A DNA stretch of 64,000 nt from positions 1,928,680 through 1,992,679 of the forward strand of contig JAYKAV010001000.1 of the NCBI GenBank assembly GCA_035582835.1, in the 5' to 3' direction. Below the pieces are notes generated by a model that made no database searches, had not been told where the DNA came from, and worked only from the letters and a program-made list of their open reading frames with translations. A program made the position numbers and the translations under genes. Positions 47,901-63,060 of the stretch are shown in pieces (position 1 is the stretch's first letter; every line of letters begins with the position of its first letter). This stretch comes from Phoebastria nigripes (Eukaryota > Chordata > Aves > Procellariiformes > Diomedeidae).

Positions 47901-50900
47901 TGAAATGCTTCAGTATGAACAGTGCCTATTGTTTTTCTGAGACAATATACAAGCGTAAGTCATATTTAAGAACTGAATCCCTGATGCAATGGTTAACAGA
48001 AATGCACAAGAGCCATGCTCCAGAGAGCCCGCCCTGCCTTCCTGGGGTAGTGGCAGCACTGAGGGTTTGATACCATCGTTTAGTGTCTTCTGGTTGTAAC
48101 CCCTCACCAGTCCCTTCTCCACCCGCAGCAGGGCTGTATCAGATTAGGGACGAGAATTCTGGAGAGTGTTTTTGAATATCAAGAACAGATTTTATTTGCT
48201 CTGTTCTCATTGAACATGCGTCTGCTGAACAGTGGACAGTGCCCAAAGGCATGTGCCCTCTCTAGGTACGTTATCCGCAGGAAGAGAGGAACGTTAGATT
48301 GTGCAGGGGACCTCACGTTTCTTACGTACATCTGGCTGTATATCAGCCTTTGAGCCTGTGGGAAATCCCTTTTATTTTGTTCACAGACACAGTGGCGGAT
48401 TCCATACCCACAGCAGCCCTGAGAGGACAGAGTGGAGAGAAGAAGGAGAAGGGGAGAATCTGACCATTGTCAGCAGAGATCCATTCTGAAGCAAGTGTCC
48501 CATGTGGGCACAAATTAGGGTGTCTCCAGAGTGTCCTGAGCTGTTCAGCAGGCCACCGACAGTGGAAGAGGGAGTAAAGGCAAAATTAGTGGCCACTTCT
48601 AGCAATCGTACCTTGCAGCCCAGATGGCCAGATGAGCCATCCGAACCTGTTGCATCCACCAGGTAAATGTCTCTACATTGGTCTCTACTTGCTTTCCTCC
48701 TCAATTTAAAGCAATCTAGTTATCCATCACTGCATGTGGCCTCAGATCACAATCTCTTTCTGAGTCGTTCCTTCTGTGGTCAGGCATGCTCATGGCCCAT
48801 AGCACCACTAAGCCAGCAAGTTTGTACATACACAGCTTCAGATGTGCTGCTTCTTAAATGAGGGCAGCCATAGTTTCATTACTAAGATTTACACTGTCAG
48901 TTACAGAGATGCCCATCCAATCCTATAACACAAAAATTTATGGGCATCACAGAGAAATTTTTATTGTTAGAGCTCATATACAATGTGTGCCCTTAGTGAC
49001 ACATTTTTAAATAAAATATATTGTACTGGTGATTTCTAATGCTTAAAATAAAATAAAATAATAATCAACTTTTAGCTGCATTTCCCCCCTGGTTATTGAG
49101 CTGAGCTTAATGACTGGCTGAAAAGTATTTGTCAACACAACAGCTGGAGAGCAACACTTTCTTGTAGCTTTATGTCACAGCATATGCCAGCCACTCAGAA
49201 CATGTGATAATTCAACTGGAGCTGGTACTACAATAGCAGATGGGTTGAAGCATTGTTATTCTCACTCTAGCTCCCAGCCCTTGAGGGATCACTAAATAAA
49301 ATCAAAGCAGATGGACCATTACAAGCTCATTTGTGTTCACTACAAGCACCTCAACCTCCAGTTGTGATATACTGCACCTTTGTATAAAATGACATGTATG
49401 GTAACATGACCTAATGAAAATAGCATCAGACTTGGCAAGTGAGGAATGAGGCTGGGAAATATGCACAGATCTATTTATCACTGAGTTCTTACCTTGCAGA
49501 AAGGGTTCATTTTTTCCTCCCTCTCCCCATGTCTATCATTGTATTTCTCTCTGTGTTTGTAATTTAATTTCCCCACACTTGTTGTAAGAACTAAAAGAGG
49601 TGGCTGTTGGTTCTGGCTGTAGAAGGTCTAGCAGGTTTCCCAGCATCTGCAAAGACAGGAATGCTACTAACCTGTCTTTGACCTGTCTGTGAGGTCAGAG
49701 TCAGCATCCCTGACCAAACTGTGGGTGTCCCAGGGCATGGGAGTAATTGCTTCTAAAGGATGAAATATATTAAAACTGTCAGTTGTCCGGAGGGGGATCC
49801 TTTGGGGCCTGCTGGCAAAGTTAGAGTTAGTGCTGAAAAATTCTTCATGCCATCCTCAGCAACCCAACATAAAGTTGGAGGCACATCTAATGCCTGCTTA
49901 GAAAATGTTATATTCATTTAATGTCTTCTGAGCACCTTGTACAGCAATGAACCAACAACGTCACCTGAAGGCTTTTGTCCTACAGTCCCCACCCTGGCCA
50001 TTGCGCTCCAGGGAGCAAGGGCGAGCTGAAGTATGGCAGGCAAGATCTTGCTTTGGTTTATGACCACTGTGCCCTCTCCACAACCATGTGGGCACACACA
50101 TGCGTGTAGTTAATGCCAAGTCCCAAACTAAATTCCTCTCAAATATGAGCTTTTTACATCTACATGTATCTTTTTTCTGCCTGGTTTTAAACAGCTTCTG
50201 TGCACTACTGCAGAGACAGCTGCGTTCAGTGCTAAATAACATATACTGTGAACTTATTAAAGGCTTTGGGATTTCTTTTTTTTCCGCCTAAACAGGAAAA
50301 GTGGGAGTAGTCATTTAGTCAAGTGTTGGGGTAGAGTTAGATGCTTTTGGTTTTATCTGCATGAAAGATCCCGTATAAGACTATGTATCTTTAGTAAAAG
50401 CTCCATAGGTCAACTGACTGCCATAGGTCCCCTTCATGCCAGCTGCTGCTGGGTTTTAAAGACCCAGACAGGTGCAGCAATGGAAATCCAAAGAAATTGC
50501 TTCATTAGGGTTGATAAATACAGTCGAACTTCTGTGACTGTATGTGAGTTGAAAAAACTTGTCCAGATTCCTCTGTGAAACAGCCTCCTGCTGAGTGTTT
50601 GAACTGTATAAAAACTATGAAAGGATCAGCTAATATTTCCCACCTTAGCCAGAAACTGCAGGGCAGCTGGACAGTCTCAAGGACAGTGCTTCCAGGTAGC
50701 ATACTGCATGCAGTTCCTGGCCATGTTCATGGCTGGCTTGTTTGTTCTTCCTGAGCACTTTCTGTTAAGTGTAGCAACTCATCCTCAGCTGTGAATCAGC
50801 GTAGCTCCATCAGAAGCATGTGCAGGTCAGGCCAGATGTCAGCACTGCGTGTTATCTGCTGGCCAGCTTTCCTATCAGCCAAACTAATTTGCCAAGATAA

Positions 50901-51635
50901 TTCTGTTTCCTGCCATCTATTACAATAAATCAACCACTGTAGCTTCATTGAAGTCTCTGCTAACTAATGAGCTGCCCTTGAAATTCTTAATCTGTATGCA
51001 AGGGCGGGGAGGGGGGAAGAATACCCTTATTCTTCTAAATATAAGAAAGTTTTAGTTAAGCAACTTGATGTTCTAGGCAATGCTGTATCTCCTCAGCCCC
51101 ATGTTAATGGATCATTCTTGCCAGAGTCAGCTCAGACTGGGGCAAAACCAGTAAATGCATAAATCTTTCCTTTAAAAACAAATTTTCTGAATAATGTGAT
51201 CTCAGATGGTGGAGCATACATGGGTGGGTAAACGCAAACATGGAGAGGTGAGACACAGAGAGAGAGTGCGTGCACTTTCAGGAAAGAGGAGGAGTAAAAT
51301 GACAAGGGATCCACTGTTGTGGCTAGTGAAGAAAGAAATAAGCATGTTCCTATGAAATGGTAACTCTCTGGCACTTAATTTTNAATAGGAAAAAAATATT
51401 GAAGATCGACAGAAATTGAAGAAACGTGAAGCATCCTGGAGCACGCCTACTACAGCAGGAAGAATTCAGGGGCAAAAAGGTATTAAGATCATTCTGCTTT
51501 TTCCTTATGGCAATATCAAACTACTGAGAGCAGTAGTGATATTATAATTAATAGCCATATTTAAAATCAGAAGATACACTAGTTTATACCCTGCTTGTAT
51601 TGTTTCGTTCAGATTTGGTATTTAATAATGCTGAA

Positions 51636-51650
51636 TTTTTTTTTTTTTTT
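51636..51650. repeat. T15 homopolymer
   Basis: Fifteen T bases are followed by C and an A run. No retroposon body is recognised next to the run. Confidence 0.8.
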
Positions 51651-52881
51651 CAAAAAAGGGACTTCCATTCCTCATGGAATTTCAGCATTTTCTTTTGGCT
51701 TTTCCTGCAGATCAACACTGGTTTTGTAACAGCTCTGCTGGGATAAAACTCAGTCATGCTGCACCAGTTAGGTACTGAAGGGAGCCAACACCTCAACAAC
51801 GTGGTTGGGTTCATTCAGACAGTCATTTGGCAGAAGGATGTTTAAAAATAATTGCATATCCCCTCCCTGTCTTTAAATATTCAGAGGAAAAGTCGCGGAA
51901 GAACTGATACTGTGACAATAATGATGAGGCTGAAGAACAGCATTATAGTGTGAACTCATATATCTCTTGGTTTCATTTACATGTTTAGCGGCTGCTTGTT
52001 TCTCGATCATAGAAAGATCATTACCTGACTTGTAAGAAGAGAGGGGAAGTCTGTTCACCTTTGGGCAACTAGCTCTGCATTTATTAATAGTTGTTGCCCA
52101 TCTCATTATACATTTAATTGCTGCATTATAATTTATTTATTCATTGATTTATTGTAATAGATGAGTAGAAACAAAATTACCTTTGCAAATTACTTTGATA
52201 GGTGGGAAATTTGCATGGTTAAAAAAAAAAACAATATGTGCAGTGTGGAACATGAGATGCTACCTAGTGAAAAGGACCTTAATGTGTGAGCGCTAGCATA
52301 TACAAACTGGTCTTGTTAGAAAGTGAAGGTGAATCCAGCCAATTTATAGACAGTTTAAAAAGAAATTACTATGATGTAACTTATATGCAATTATCCTTAC
52401 ATTCCCAGATGTCTCTTTTCTTCATGGAACAGGGAATCAGCTGAAAATGAAGGATAAATAAGATGGGAAGAGAAGACTCCTCAAAAATTAGAAACCTAAA
52501 GGTAGGAAGTTTGCAAAGCATTTGGTTAAGCTAGGGCTGCCTTTCTGTTAGTGAGGGTGTCACACTTTTACAATAGCTGTATTTATGTAGCTCCTGCCTT
52601 CAGGAGGTAGCAGCTGTCACTGCCTTGCAGACAGAGCCCAGGCCAGGGGTGCTGCCTGGCTGCTCGCTGCGCTGCGGTGGAGACAGTGCCGTTTCGCAGA
52701 GCTGGGCTGAACACAGAGCGGCAAAATTCAAGAGGACTTGGCCATATTCCACCCCTGCCCCCCCCAAAGTACTTAGTTGCCTAAACGAGGGCTTAAGTGG
52801 CCATTAGGGGGAGAGCNGGAAAAAACCCCCACACCACCACCTTATTTGCTCTCCAGAAACCCCTGATGTGTAGCTACCATG

Positions 52882-52903
52882 TGACATCATACGATGACGT
52901 CAT
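52882..52903. promoter_or_regulatory. Paired CRE/ATF-like sites
   Basis: TGACATCA (52882-52889) and the perfect palindrome ATGACGTCAT (52894-52903) have their centres 13 bp apart at the start of a GC-richer zone. This could mark a promoter or enhancer, but no TATA box, transcript or coding exon is seen nearby. Confidence 0.35.
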
Positions 52904-53324
52904 TTGAGCTAAGGGTTGCCTCAAGAGAGGCAGGTAGGTAGTGCCCAGCTCTGGGGGTGTGTAATGAAACACATGTCTGTGTGTTCTGGGCTCTAGGTGA
53001 GACACTGAGTGTCACCACCCCCATGAGCAGAGCCCAGAAGTGTGGTGTGGGCAGGAGACCCAGCCCCACCAGCGCCCCATCCCATCACAGCAGCGTTAGT
53101 AAGGCTGTAGCTGACCCACTGCTGCAGCATCAAACCAGGGGCAGGGCGGGGGAAATCTGTGGCTTAACAGTTGTCAGGTAAGACAGCACCAGCAATAACA
53201 AATAAATGGGGCCACAGAGAGTCATGCATATACAGAGAGAGAAAATACATGCACAGAATTATTGTTTTCAGTTATTAATGCATATAGAGAATACTTAGAC
53301 CAAAACAACCTCCAAATTTTTCTT

Positions 53325-53344
53325 CAATTAATTAAAATTAATTG
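53325..53344. repeat. AT-rich palindrome with homeodomain-type cores
   Basis: CAATTAATT and AATTAATTG are separated by AA. The palindrome contains overlapping TAATTA/ATTAAT cores and is followed by further TTGAT units. Confidence 0.5.
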
Positions 53345-56150
53345 ATAAAATTGATAGATTGATTAATAAATAACAATATCCACTATCAGATTTCTGTATA
53401 CACAGGTCAATCAGCTGCAAAACTTGACCATTAGGGCCATAAAATGCAGGGCGGTTTGGTGTTTGGGGTTTTTTTCCTTTTTGTAAATGTTTTTATTGCA
53501 CTACTTGCTCAGTTATAGAATATATCAAATGTACTTGTCACTGCTCGTGAGTACCTGTAGTGCTGGCTGTGGGCTGAGGTGGGAGTGGCAGCCTGCACCC
53601 TTTCCGCTCATGGGCTTACACAGTTCAGCAGCCATAGGTCTTCCCCCACTGCTCCCGCTGGGGCCTGCACATGGCCACCCCAGTGCCTTGGGGCAGTCAC
53701 ACGTGCAGCCAGTTGTGCTGCGACTCAGTAATCAGCCCTTTTTTCTTTTGTTTTTCCCTACTGTCCCTTTCTGTAGTTGCTTGCTTTATGTGGCACCGTC
53801 ATACCCCAAGCAGCACCTCCTTGCTGTGGTTAAAAGGACCAACCCACACCCGCATCCCCACACCGCCGCCCTGCTCGCAGAGGAGCCCTGCAGCATCACT
53901 GCCTCTGAGCCGTGGGGCAGTCAGTGACAGCAGCCATGGGGCCTCCTGCGCTCCCCAGCATTTCAGACATCAGCAGGCAGCAATAAGGGGAGCGGGTGCC
54001 GGGCTGCACTGCCACCTGCAGCTCCCTGGGGCGGCCTCGGGTTCCTGAGCACACTGCAGCACGGTCCCACTAAAAATCAGCCTGGAGAGCAAACTGATGC
54101 CAGTGACTGTAAGGTGCTCTCTAACCCAAGCATCAGTGATGCTACAGCTGAAAACACATACCCTACCTACCCTGGCTTCCTTCTGTCCCCAAAACCACTT
54201 AATTCCTGCACCAGCTCACAGGGGAGGTAGGCCTCAGCCAGATCCCATTTCCTGAGCTGGCCCGGAGCAGATCTCCGAGGAAGAGCCTAAAGTTAAAAAG
54301 GTAGGGCTAACTGAGGCTGCAGCCACACCGCTGGGTTCAGCAGCTGCGGCTGGACCGGCTCCTCATGAAGTGACTGAAGATTGTGACTCACGCTGTGCTT
54401 TTTTCTGACATTTTGGGTTGCATGGAAGTTTCTGGTTTGAAAAATTACTACTGCATTCAAGTTGTTCACAGTTTTCATTAGCTTCCACTAAGCTCTACAA
54501 ATGCCCCAAGATCTCCTAGGTATTTTACATCTCCCAGTAGTATCTGCTTTAGTCACTCAAACAGCAGTTTCATTTGGATCCAATTTTCCATTATCGGCGC
54601 GTTGCACTGCACAGCTGGGCCCGGGATCCACGGGCAGCTTTGGCGCAGTAAGGACCTGAAGCTGCCTTGCCCAGACTCTCGCTGCTGTGCGAGATGCCAG
54701 CCCAGCCCCTTGGGTAGCTCCGGCACGCAGCGGGGACACGAGCTCAACTTGCAGCACTTTGTTTATGAACTGTCTGTGGGCTTGACTGTTGTGGGAATTA
54801 CACATACTGCCAATTCTGAGCTAAAGACCCGTTGCGTTAGATTTGGTGTATGTTTGAAATTTATAAACCTGTGAAAGTTTTATATGTACCTAATTACGTT
54901 AGCCCAAAAGTAGTTTTAAGAGCAGCACTATAAAAATGGGATTACAATAGCTGTATAGACACGCATGAATATAAATCTTCATTTTTAAAAGCCGTGGGTT
55001 AGGAATGGGCAAGAAGTTTCCAGCTGGTACAGGCAGTGCCCTCTTGTGACTGAATACTCGAAATACAGGCAAACCTCCAGCCGCAGCTGCTCAGCAGAGC
55101 TCAGCTCTACCGAAGATAAACATTGGTGCTATTGCTATAAAAATGTTGAGTGAGGTGTTCTGAGCACCTTTCCCATAGTGATTCACAGGAGGGCTCAGCT
55201 TTAGCTTTTAAAAAGTCAAATAATAATCTTATTGCGAATGAAAAACTCAGTTTAAAAAACAAACAAAAACCCCAACCCTTTACATCGCAGAAGAAGGTAA
55301 TACATCTCCTGAAAATATCTTTTGCAAGTATTTTTACAAGTGTTTAAGACAAAGATTTTAAAAATACTTAAATTGACAGCATTCCTTTTACAGGTAGGAA
55401 GTCCCAGGTAGGATTTTTTCATTGTTGGTATTATTATTAATAATATTATTATTACAATACTCAGGAAATTAAAAAAATTAAACCTAGAAATACTGGATAG
55501 CAGTATTTTTCTAGATAGAGAATGCCTCCAAACTTGGTGTGCCGGTCTTTTAAATGGTAGCTATGGAAGTGGCACTGAAGCTACAGCATGATCCCAGAAG
55601 GAGCTGATCACCTAGGGTCAGTAAGGTAGTAGTGTACTAAGCATTTAAAAATAAATTAATTTTTCCCCACAGGCAAACTACAGTTGGCTATAGCAGCTTT
55701 TCGTTGGTTTTCCATTATAGTATTAAATACTAATTGGTAAGACAGAAGTAGTATGCTTAGACCTGATTTGATACAGTACAGCAATTCCAGTTTCCTAGAA
55801 ATGTTCAAATTCAGAGAGACTATCAAAAATACATAAAAAGAAATCCTTCTATAGATACACAAAAGAAGCTGGTTCAACACTGTATTCATTATTGTTTGTG
55901 ACACTCCCAAAACTCCAAGCCCCCAAAGAAATGAATAAAGCCATAAGAATAACATTTTTAATTAATATTAATACAGAAAAAGCACATGCTACATTCCTTT
56001 CCAAGCAGCAGCTGATTCCGCTCTACCATTGGGGGGAAAAAAAAGTTAAGGCTAGTTGAGGGCAACCTGATACACTGGTTTGTTTCCCTAACTCATTCTT
56101 GGAGACAGCCGTTGTAAGTTTGAGACTATTTGTGCACAAAACATGGGATG

Positions 56151-56156
56151 TTTATT
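56151..56156 (-). terminator. Candidate distal CYLD poly(A) signal
   Basis: AATAAA on the minus strand. It is the farthest hexamer that still gives a UTR of a length reasonable for CYLD (about 4.3 kb). More proximal signals at 59886 and 59365 are equally possible. Confidence 0.3.
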
Positions 56157-57906
56157 TAGCAAAACATCAAGAACAGAGAAAAACATGCTTTGTTACAGTG
56201 GTAAAAATACACAAAGCTTTCAAGCTGTTTTTTACACCAACTCAGTTCTGAAACCATAAAATTCCAGTTTGCAGCATGTTGTGCCTTTGTATTGTATTAA
56301 ACAGGCTATCGTTAGGGATTGTGGTGACCAAGTTCATCTATTCAGTGGAGTATAAAGTGCACAAGAAAAATAAGTGCATTGAAATGAACCATTTATGAGT
56401 AATTCCCGTTACCCATAGTACTTGCTTAACATGGAAATCTCACAGGCTTAGTAAAACACAGTACTACATTTTTCAAGAGCACAGAATCAGTATCACAGAT
56501 ATTAGAAAGACCTTTACTGAACATATGTATTTGTGTGGTTTTTCCTCCAATTATCTCCCACACCAAAAGCAAGCATTCTGGTGTAGCTTACTGTGGATTT
56601 GGGGTTTCTTTCGTTTGGGTTTGTTTTAGTAATGTGTAAGGCATCACCTTTAACTAATACCTTTTCTCTTTACCCTCTGTGTTCAAAATAAGCAGGCATT
56701 TAGCGGAGCAGTTATTTGTTCAATTTTCAACTGATTTGAGCTCCTACTTCTAAAAATGATTAGCAGAGTAGGGGCTGAGAGTTGTATAGGGGTGCAGTTT
56801 TTCTCCCCAATTATGAAACTTTATGTATTATGAAACTTTACATTTTTACAGGCTGTCAGGAACCATATTTTCTATGCGTTTTCCTACTCACAGGTTAAGG
56901 CCATTGTTAGCAATACTTAAGAGCTGAACCATGAAGCAATCATCTTTATGTGCACATTTTCCGTACAAAAAAAAAAAAAAAAGAGAAACTGATTGGGAGG
57001 TTCCCAAATGCACTAAACACACAAAAGTTGGGTGCTTAGTCACTGGAATCTTTGGGCATTACATTTAACAGCAGTAGATGCTTAAAATTGCAGGCTGTTT
57101 CTACAAAATAGCTTATTCAATTCCCCTACAATATATCCTGAAGGCTAAAACCAGTTTCTTACCTTGTATAGAAGTTATTTTACAATTTTCCTTTCACAGT
57201 GAAACCACTTTTCTGTCAGTATACTACTTTCTGAGAAAGGAAATAAAAATTGGGGTTAGTTTCCGTAACATTTCATTTACATTACCAGATTATCTCCAAT
57301 CCAATGCAGTACACCATAAAGCAATACTTTTTGGATTAAAAGAAGAAAAGAAGACTCACTTGTCAAAACCAACACTTTTTTTTTTTAATGCTATGGAAGA
57401 CATCTCTGTCCTCTTAACTGATAAGCAATAAACTAACCATGTAATCGTATACTGTTTGCAAAACTATTTACTGTTTTGCAATAATATAAAGTAGTACAAA
57501 ATGCAGCTGTGAAGTACTGCCTGCGTTTCGAAACACAGCATTTGTCACCAACTCCCTCAGTTTTTCTTGTCTACGTGTACCACAGTAAGAGTTCACACAA
57601 CCTCTTGTCCATTTCCAGTCAAAGGCCAGAAGATTGGAGGCAAGAAGCCAAGGAGTTCATTTACACCCATCTATTTTTATTCACTTCTGCTAATAGAATA
57701 CGCATCCTGAAAAAATGGGATTCTTGGATATTTGCAGTTGTGAAAAAGAGTGGATATTTTGCTGTGAGATTACTCATCTAGAAAACTTTAATACGGTTGC
57801 CAAGTCCAAGTCTCCCCTCTGGCCATAGCAGTTCCACGGCTGTTCTGAGTTCAGGCGGGAAGAGGTAAGGTAACTATAACTTTAGGTAGTATGTAATATA
57901 TGTGAA

Positions 57907-57924
57907 GGGCAGGGGTGGGGTGGG
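57907..57924 (+). other. G-quadruplex motif antisense to the CYLD 3' UTR
   Basis: G runs of 3, 4, 4 and 3 with one- or two-base loops lie on the plus strand; the CYLD transcript carries the C-rich complement. Confidence 0.5.
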
Positions 57925-58613
57925 AAGGAAGAAAGATGACACAGGTGGAAGACACATGAAAGTTAATGCATTGGGAAAACTAGAAAATAAATCTAGGGAT
58001 ACAGGAGAGAAAGAATCCAGACATTCATATTGGTCTCATTGATACATGGGTTTGTGCTTGTTCATTTTGTAAAGCCTTTATGTTTGCTCCTTGTTCAGAA
58101 GGGGGCACCACACTTACTTTCAAGTTGAGAGTCACGATGGGGCTAGGGGAGTGAAGGTATCAAACAAGGTTTCAAACTTTGTAGAGAGCAAGTTGAGAGT
58201 CTGTTGTATTATTATTGCCTTTATTTTTGCAGCCCCCTCTTGCCTTTGCTTTGCAAACAGCTCTAAAAACATCACTTGAGGTACCTGGAGGCTGTGGCCG
58301 GACTTTGTCTTTAATATGCAGCCAAGGGCGAGTTATCATACCTTCTGCTCATATTATGTAAGTGTTCTCGAGCCCGTTTTAATAAATACAAGCTGCCTAG
58401 CCAAGACCTATAACTAGTCTTTTTACCTTGTATTGCCTATGAGATGCTTCTATGGCATCTTTGTTGACACATCTGAGCATCTGCAGCTGCTGTCCCAGAG
58501 CAGGATGGTATGTAGCCAAGGAAGGGCCAATGGACAACAACCCATCCATTGACAGATGGTTATAGAATCCATCACCTAAAGCCTCACTGAAATTTTTCAG
58601 GAGAGAAAGAGTT

Positions 58614-58695
58614 CAAGAGCTCATAGTAGTACTGAAACTAAAGAAACGGCAGGTTTTTTTCCAAGAGCTCGTAGTAGTACTGAAACTAAAGAAAC
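58614..58695 (-). repeat. 48-bp tandem duplication in the CYLD 3' UTR
   Basis: Plus-strand 58614-58647 and 58662-58695 are identical over 34 bases except for one A/G change (CAAGAGCTCA versus CAAGAGCTCG, then TAGTAGTACTGAAACTAAAG). The near identity points to a recent duplication. A weak third partial unit may follow (AGAGTTTTGCCAAGGAGC). Confidence 0.85.
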
Positions 58696-60410
58696 AGAGT
58701 TTTGCCAAGGAGCACAGACTACATAAAGAAGGCAAGGGAACATGGAAGCCAGGAGACTCTTAGATGCAAAAGCAACAGTGACACTTTTAGTAACTTTCTT
58801 GCTCTTGAGAGCGAAAAAGTAGAGCACACTTCATGCAGCGGCTAATGGAACAGATCAACTCTCTCAGCACCCCTTGTTTTAGACAGCTTAGCCCTTCAAG
58901 CATAATTTTCAAATCCCTCTCTAGTACTATTCTGTGGTAGAGTGTGTCCCAAAGAAAGATTCTAGGTTTTCCAAGAAGAACAAAGTAAGCACATTTTCTA
59001 CAATATGGGATCAGTCTCCCTTGTCTTTAAAACTGGCTTTTTCAAAGTGGCTTTTCCTCCGTTATATTTTGTGACCTCTCCTTCTATAGACTCGATCCCA
59101 AAAAGGAAGTTTTCCATATAAAACATCTTAGAGTTGAAAATGTACAGCTCATATGTATGCAATTTGTACAATCAGATTTTACTGTATCTATATAGTTGCA
59201 TGTTTGCTAGTCAGTGTAGGCATAAGTAGCTAAAAAGCAACTAAAACAACAGTATTTCATTGCAAACAGGAACCAACAGACTTCAAAGTATAATATTTTA
59301 CATCAACACAGGTTTTGCAGCTTTTCAAGTTAGTTTTCATTAGGTACTTGGTATATGATCTACTTTTATTTATAGTTTCATCTTTCCAGGCAGAGATTTT
59401 TAATATTCATTAGTAATCCTGAAATGAAGAGTCAGATGTATAATATATTCCCAGGTAGTAGCCTAATGTACTGTAGAAAAGTCAGTTTTGTTTTACCAAG
59501 GACTAGAATCCACTTCAGTAACGTTCCCTGAGGCAATCCACTATTTTATTGTTTTGTCCTCGAATCATTTGTATATAGTTGCTGTTCTGTTCCAGACTGC
59601 TTTGTTTCTTTAAAAATAGACACTTAGAAAAAGACATCTGTTAACTTTCATTGCTAATTTTGTATTTCAGCAATTATGCTTTCCCTTAATACCCTCTTCT
59701 CCTCCTCTTTTCCCCCTCCAAAAATCACAAGTTAACAGATAGCAAATCTGTGTGCTTAATTTTCACAAGATAAGAATTCAGATCTTTAAATGAACATTAA
59801 TTTTTGAAGATGCAAATGTGTGAACTGAAAAGAATGTAGTAGACAGACAACAGAACAGAATTAATATGCAATGAACGGTCTAAAATTTATTTTACTGAAA
59901 CTGAAGTTACCCTCTCTTCAAAAGAGAGAATCTATGGTGCTAAAAAGAACAAGGGTGGGGAGAAGCGGTGGGTGTGGAGGGTAGAGGAACACAGGAGGAT
60001 CATCATCCTTGGTCCACAGAAATGCACTGAGCAAGAACACTGTGTATCTTTACATTCTCAATGGACTAAGGAGGTTTCTCCTGATATAATTCCACCTTTA
60101 ACATTTCAAAAAAGCCTGTGTATAATAATCAATGCACTTAAAGCTTTAAGTTTTAGTAACTTCACTTAGACTTTGTTTATAAAACAAACACACACAAGCA
60201 CACTTCCCAGAGTGCAAAATGCTTAAATACTTCAATGACAGGACCCCACGGTAGTTTTTGGAACAGTAATCCTTTTGCTCTCAGAGTCAACTTCTTCCTT
60301 GTCATCGCATCCATTGCCAGCAACGGTTGCATTAAAACTAACCAAAAAATGCAGCAAATGCAACAGTAGATAACTCTATACTGTTTCTTCAGTTTTCCAG
60401 AGGACATTGT

Positions 60411-62282
<1,872 letters not shown>

Positions 62283-62941
62283 CTACAATTGAAGTGATAT
62301 TTCAGAAGAGAAAAAAACACCCCATAAGATTATTTGTTTCAGTGGCAGACAAAGCTAAAAAGAACACTACTGCTGAACTGAAGATTAATGGCATTAGAGG
62401 AGGAACTGCAATAACAGTAGCAGACTAAACGTTTCTTCTATTTTTCCCCACCAGTGTAGTTCAGAAAACTCAAATCTAAGGTTAGAAGGGAGGTCAGATT
62501 TAATGCAACGATTTTCTACTATGCTCAGACTTGAAAACAAGCCGTGTCTAGGACAGCTTCATGCAAGTTACCAAACAGGTCTCAAAATTAAACAGTTCTA
62601 TGTCATGAATTTATCAATTCAAACAAGGTAGCATGTGTGCAAAATTAGGATTTAAAGCAGGCAACAGGAAACAGATTCCAAGCTGCCTATGACTACTTCT
62701 CCACTGTATTCAGTCCTGGATTTGGCAGTTGCCATGTTTTTAGTAAGAAACTGTTGATGAGTACACTGCAGAGTCAAGTGGAGTTCCCGATCTGTCACCG
62801 AAGGCTACGCTTTACTTGGTGGGCGCAGTTACACTAGTGCTGGTGAGAAAGTCTCACTACACCCTTATGCCTTTCTGTCGATTATTACAGCACGTACCAT
62901 TTGGGTTAAACCCATGTAGAACAACAAAGACAACAACTTAC
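62283..62941 (-). other. CYLD intron
   Basis: A 659-bp intron with donor GTAAGT (62941-62936), a near-perfect consensus, and acceptor AG at 62284-62283. No other feature was recognised. Confidence 0.9.
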
Positions 62942-63060
62942 TTGCGTATTGCAGGTTTTGCAGAACTGCTTGATTTTCCCAGCAGAAATATCAGTATCTT
63001 CATAACATTCTCTGCACTCATACATAGCAAGCCCTCCACATATACGGCACTGCCTGGGAG
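62942..63060 (-). CDS. CYLD deubiquitinase, B-box zinc-insert exon
   Basis: This exon encodes 39 complete residues after completing a split codon (phase 1 entry, ..CT). It reads [20 protein letters not shown] and continues to QFCKTCNTQ. Three CxxC pairs (CRIC, CREC, CKTC) plus the histidines at the start of the next exon form the B-box-like zinc-binding insertion that is peculiar to CYLD among USP enzymes. It is linked to domain folding and cytoplasmic localisation rather than catalysis. The acceptor AG is at 63062-63061 and the donor GT at 62941-62940. The preceding exon, which should end with the human LEDT-equivalent, was not found up to 64000 and probably lies beyond the window. Confidence 0.95.

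Larger units (their letters stand above)
44071..56150. other. Intergenic desert up to the CYLD 3' UTR, no gene recognised
   Basis: Nothing codes recognisably. There is a G-quadruplex motif beside a CA microsatellite (44805-44919), a TAAT-rich repeat-free block (about 47060-47830), and a GC-richer zone (about 52600-54800) with paired CRE-like sites and open frames of up to 146 codons that match no family I know. AT-rich palindromes occur at 53325-53344 and near 55428-55455. Confidence 0.6.
56151..60410 (-). other. CYLD 3' untranslated region (distal limit uncertain)
   Basis: Sequence directly downstream of the CYLD stop codon, read on the minus strand. AATAAA hexamers on this strand occur at 59886-59891, 59545-59550, 59365-59370, 58220-58225, 57676-57681 and 56151-56156, so several transcript lengths are possible. 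I set the limit at the most distal of these because mammalian CYLD also has a multi-kilobase 3' UTR, but no transcript data are available. It contains a 48-bp tandem duplication (58614-58695), an A16 run (56967-56982) and a C-rich tract on the mRNA strand (57907-57924). The open frames of up to 117 codons here are antisense chance frames. Confidence 0.5.

Noticed and set aside
53487..53927. 146-codon plus-strand open frame (with an overlapping 125-codon frame)
   Set aside because: Proline/histidine-rich composition from GC-rich DNA, no recognisable family and two overlapping frames equally open. Kept only as part of the GC-rich-zone finding.
56481..56530. CACAGAATCAGTATCACAG, like the antisense tip of CR1
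   Set aside because: Only the tail-like words are present and the CR1 body does not follow convincingly.
57078..57431. 117-codon plus-strand open frame opposite CYLD
   Set aside because: It is antisense within the likely CYLD 3' UTR, AT-rich and without any recognisable domain.
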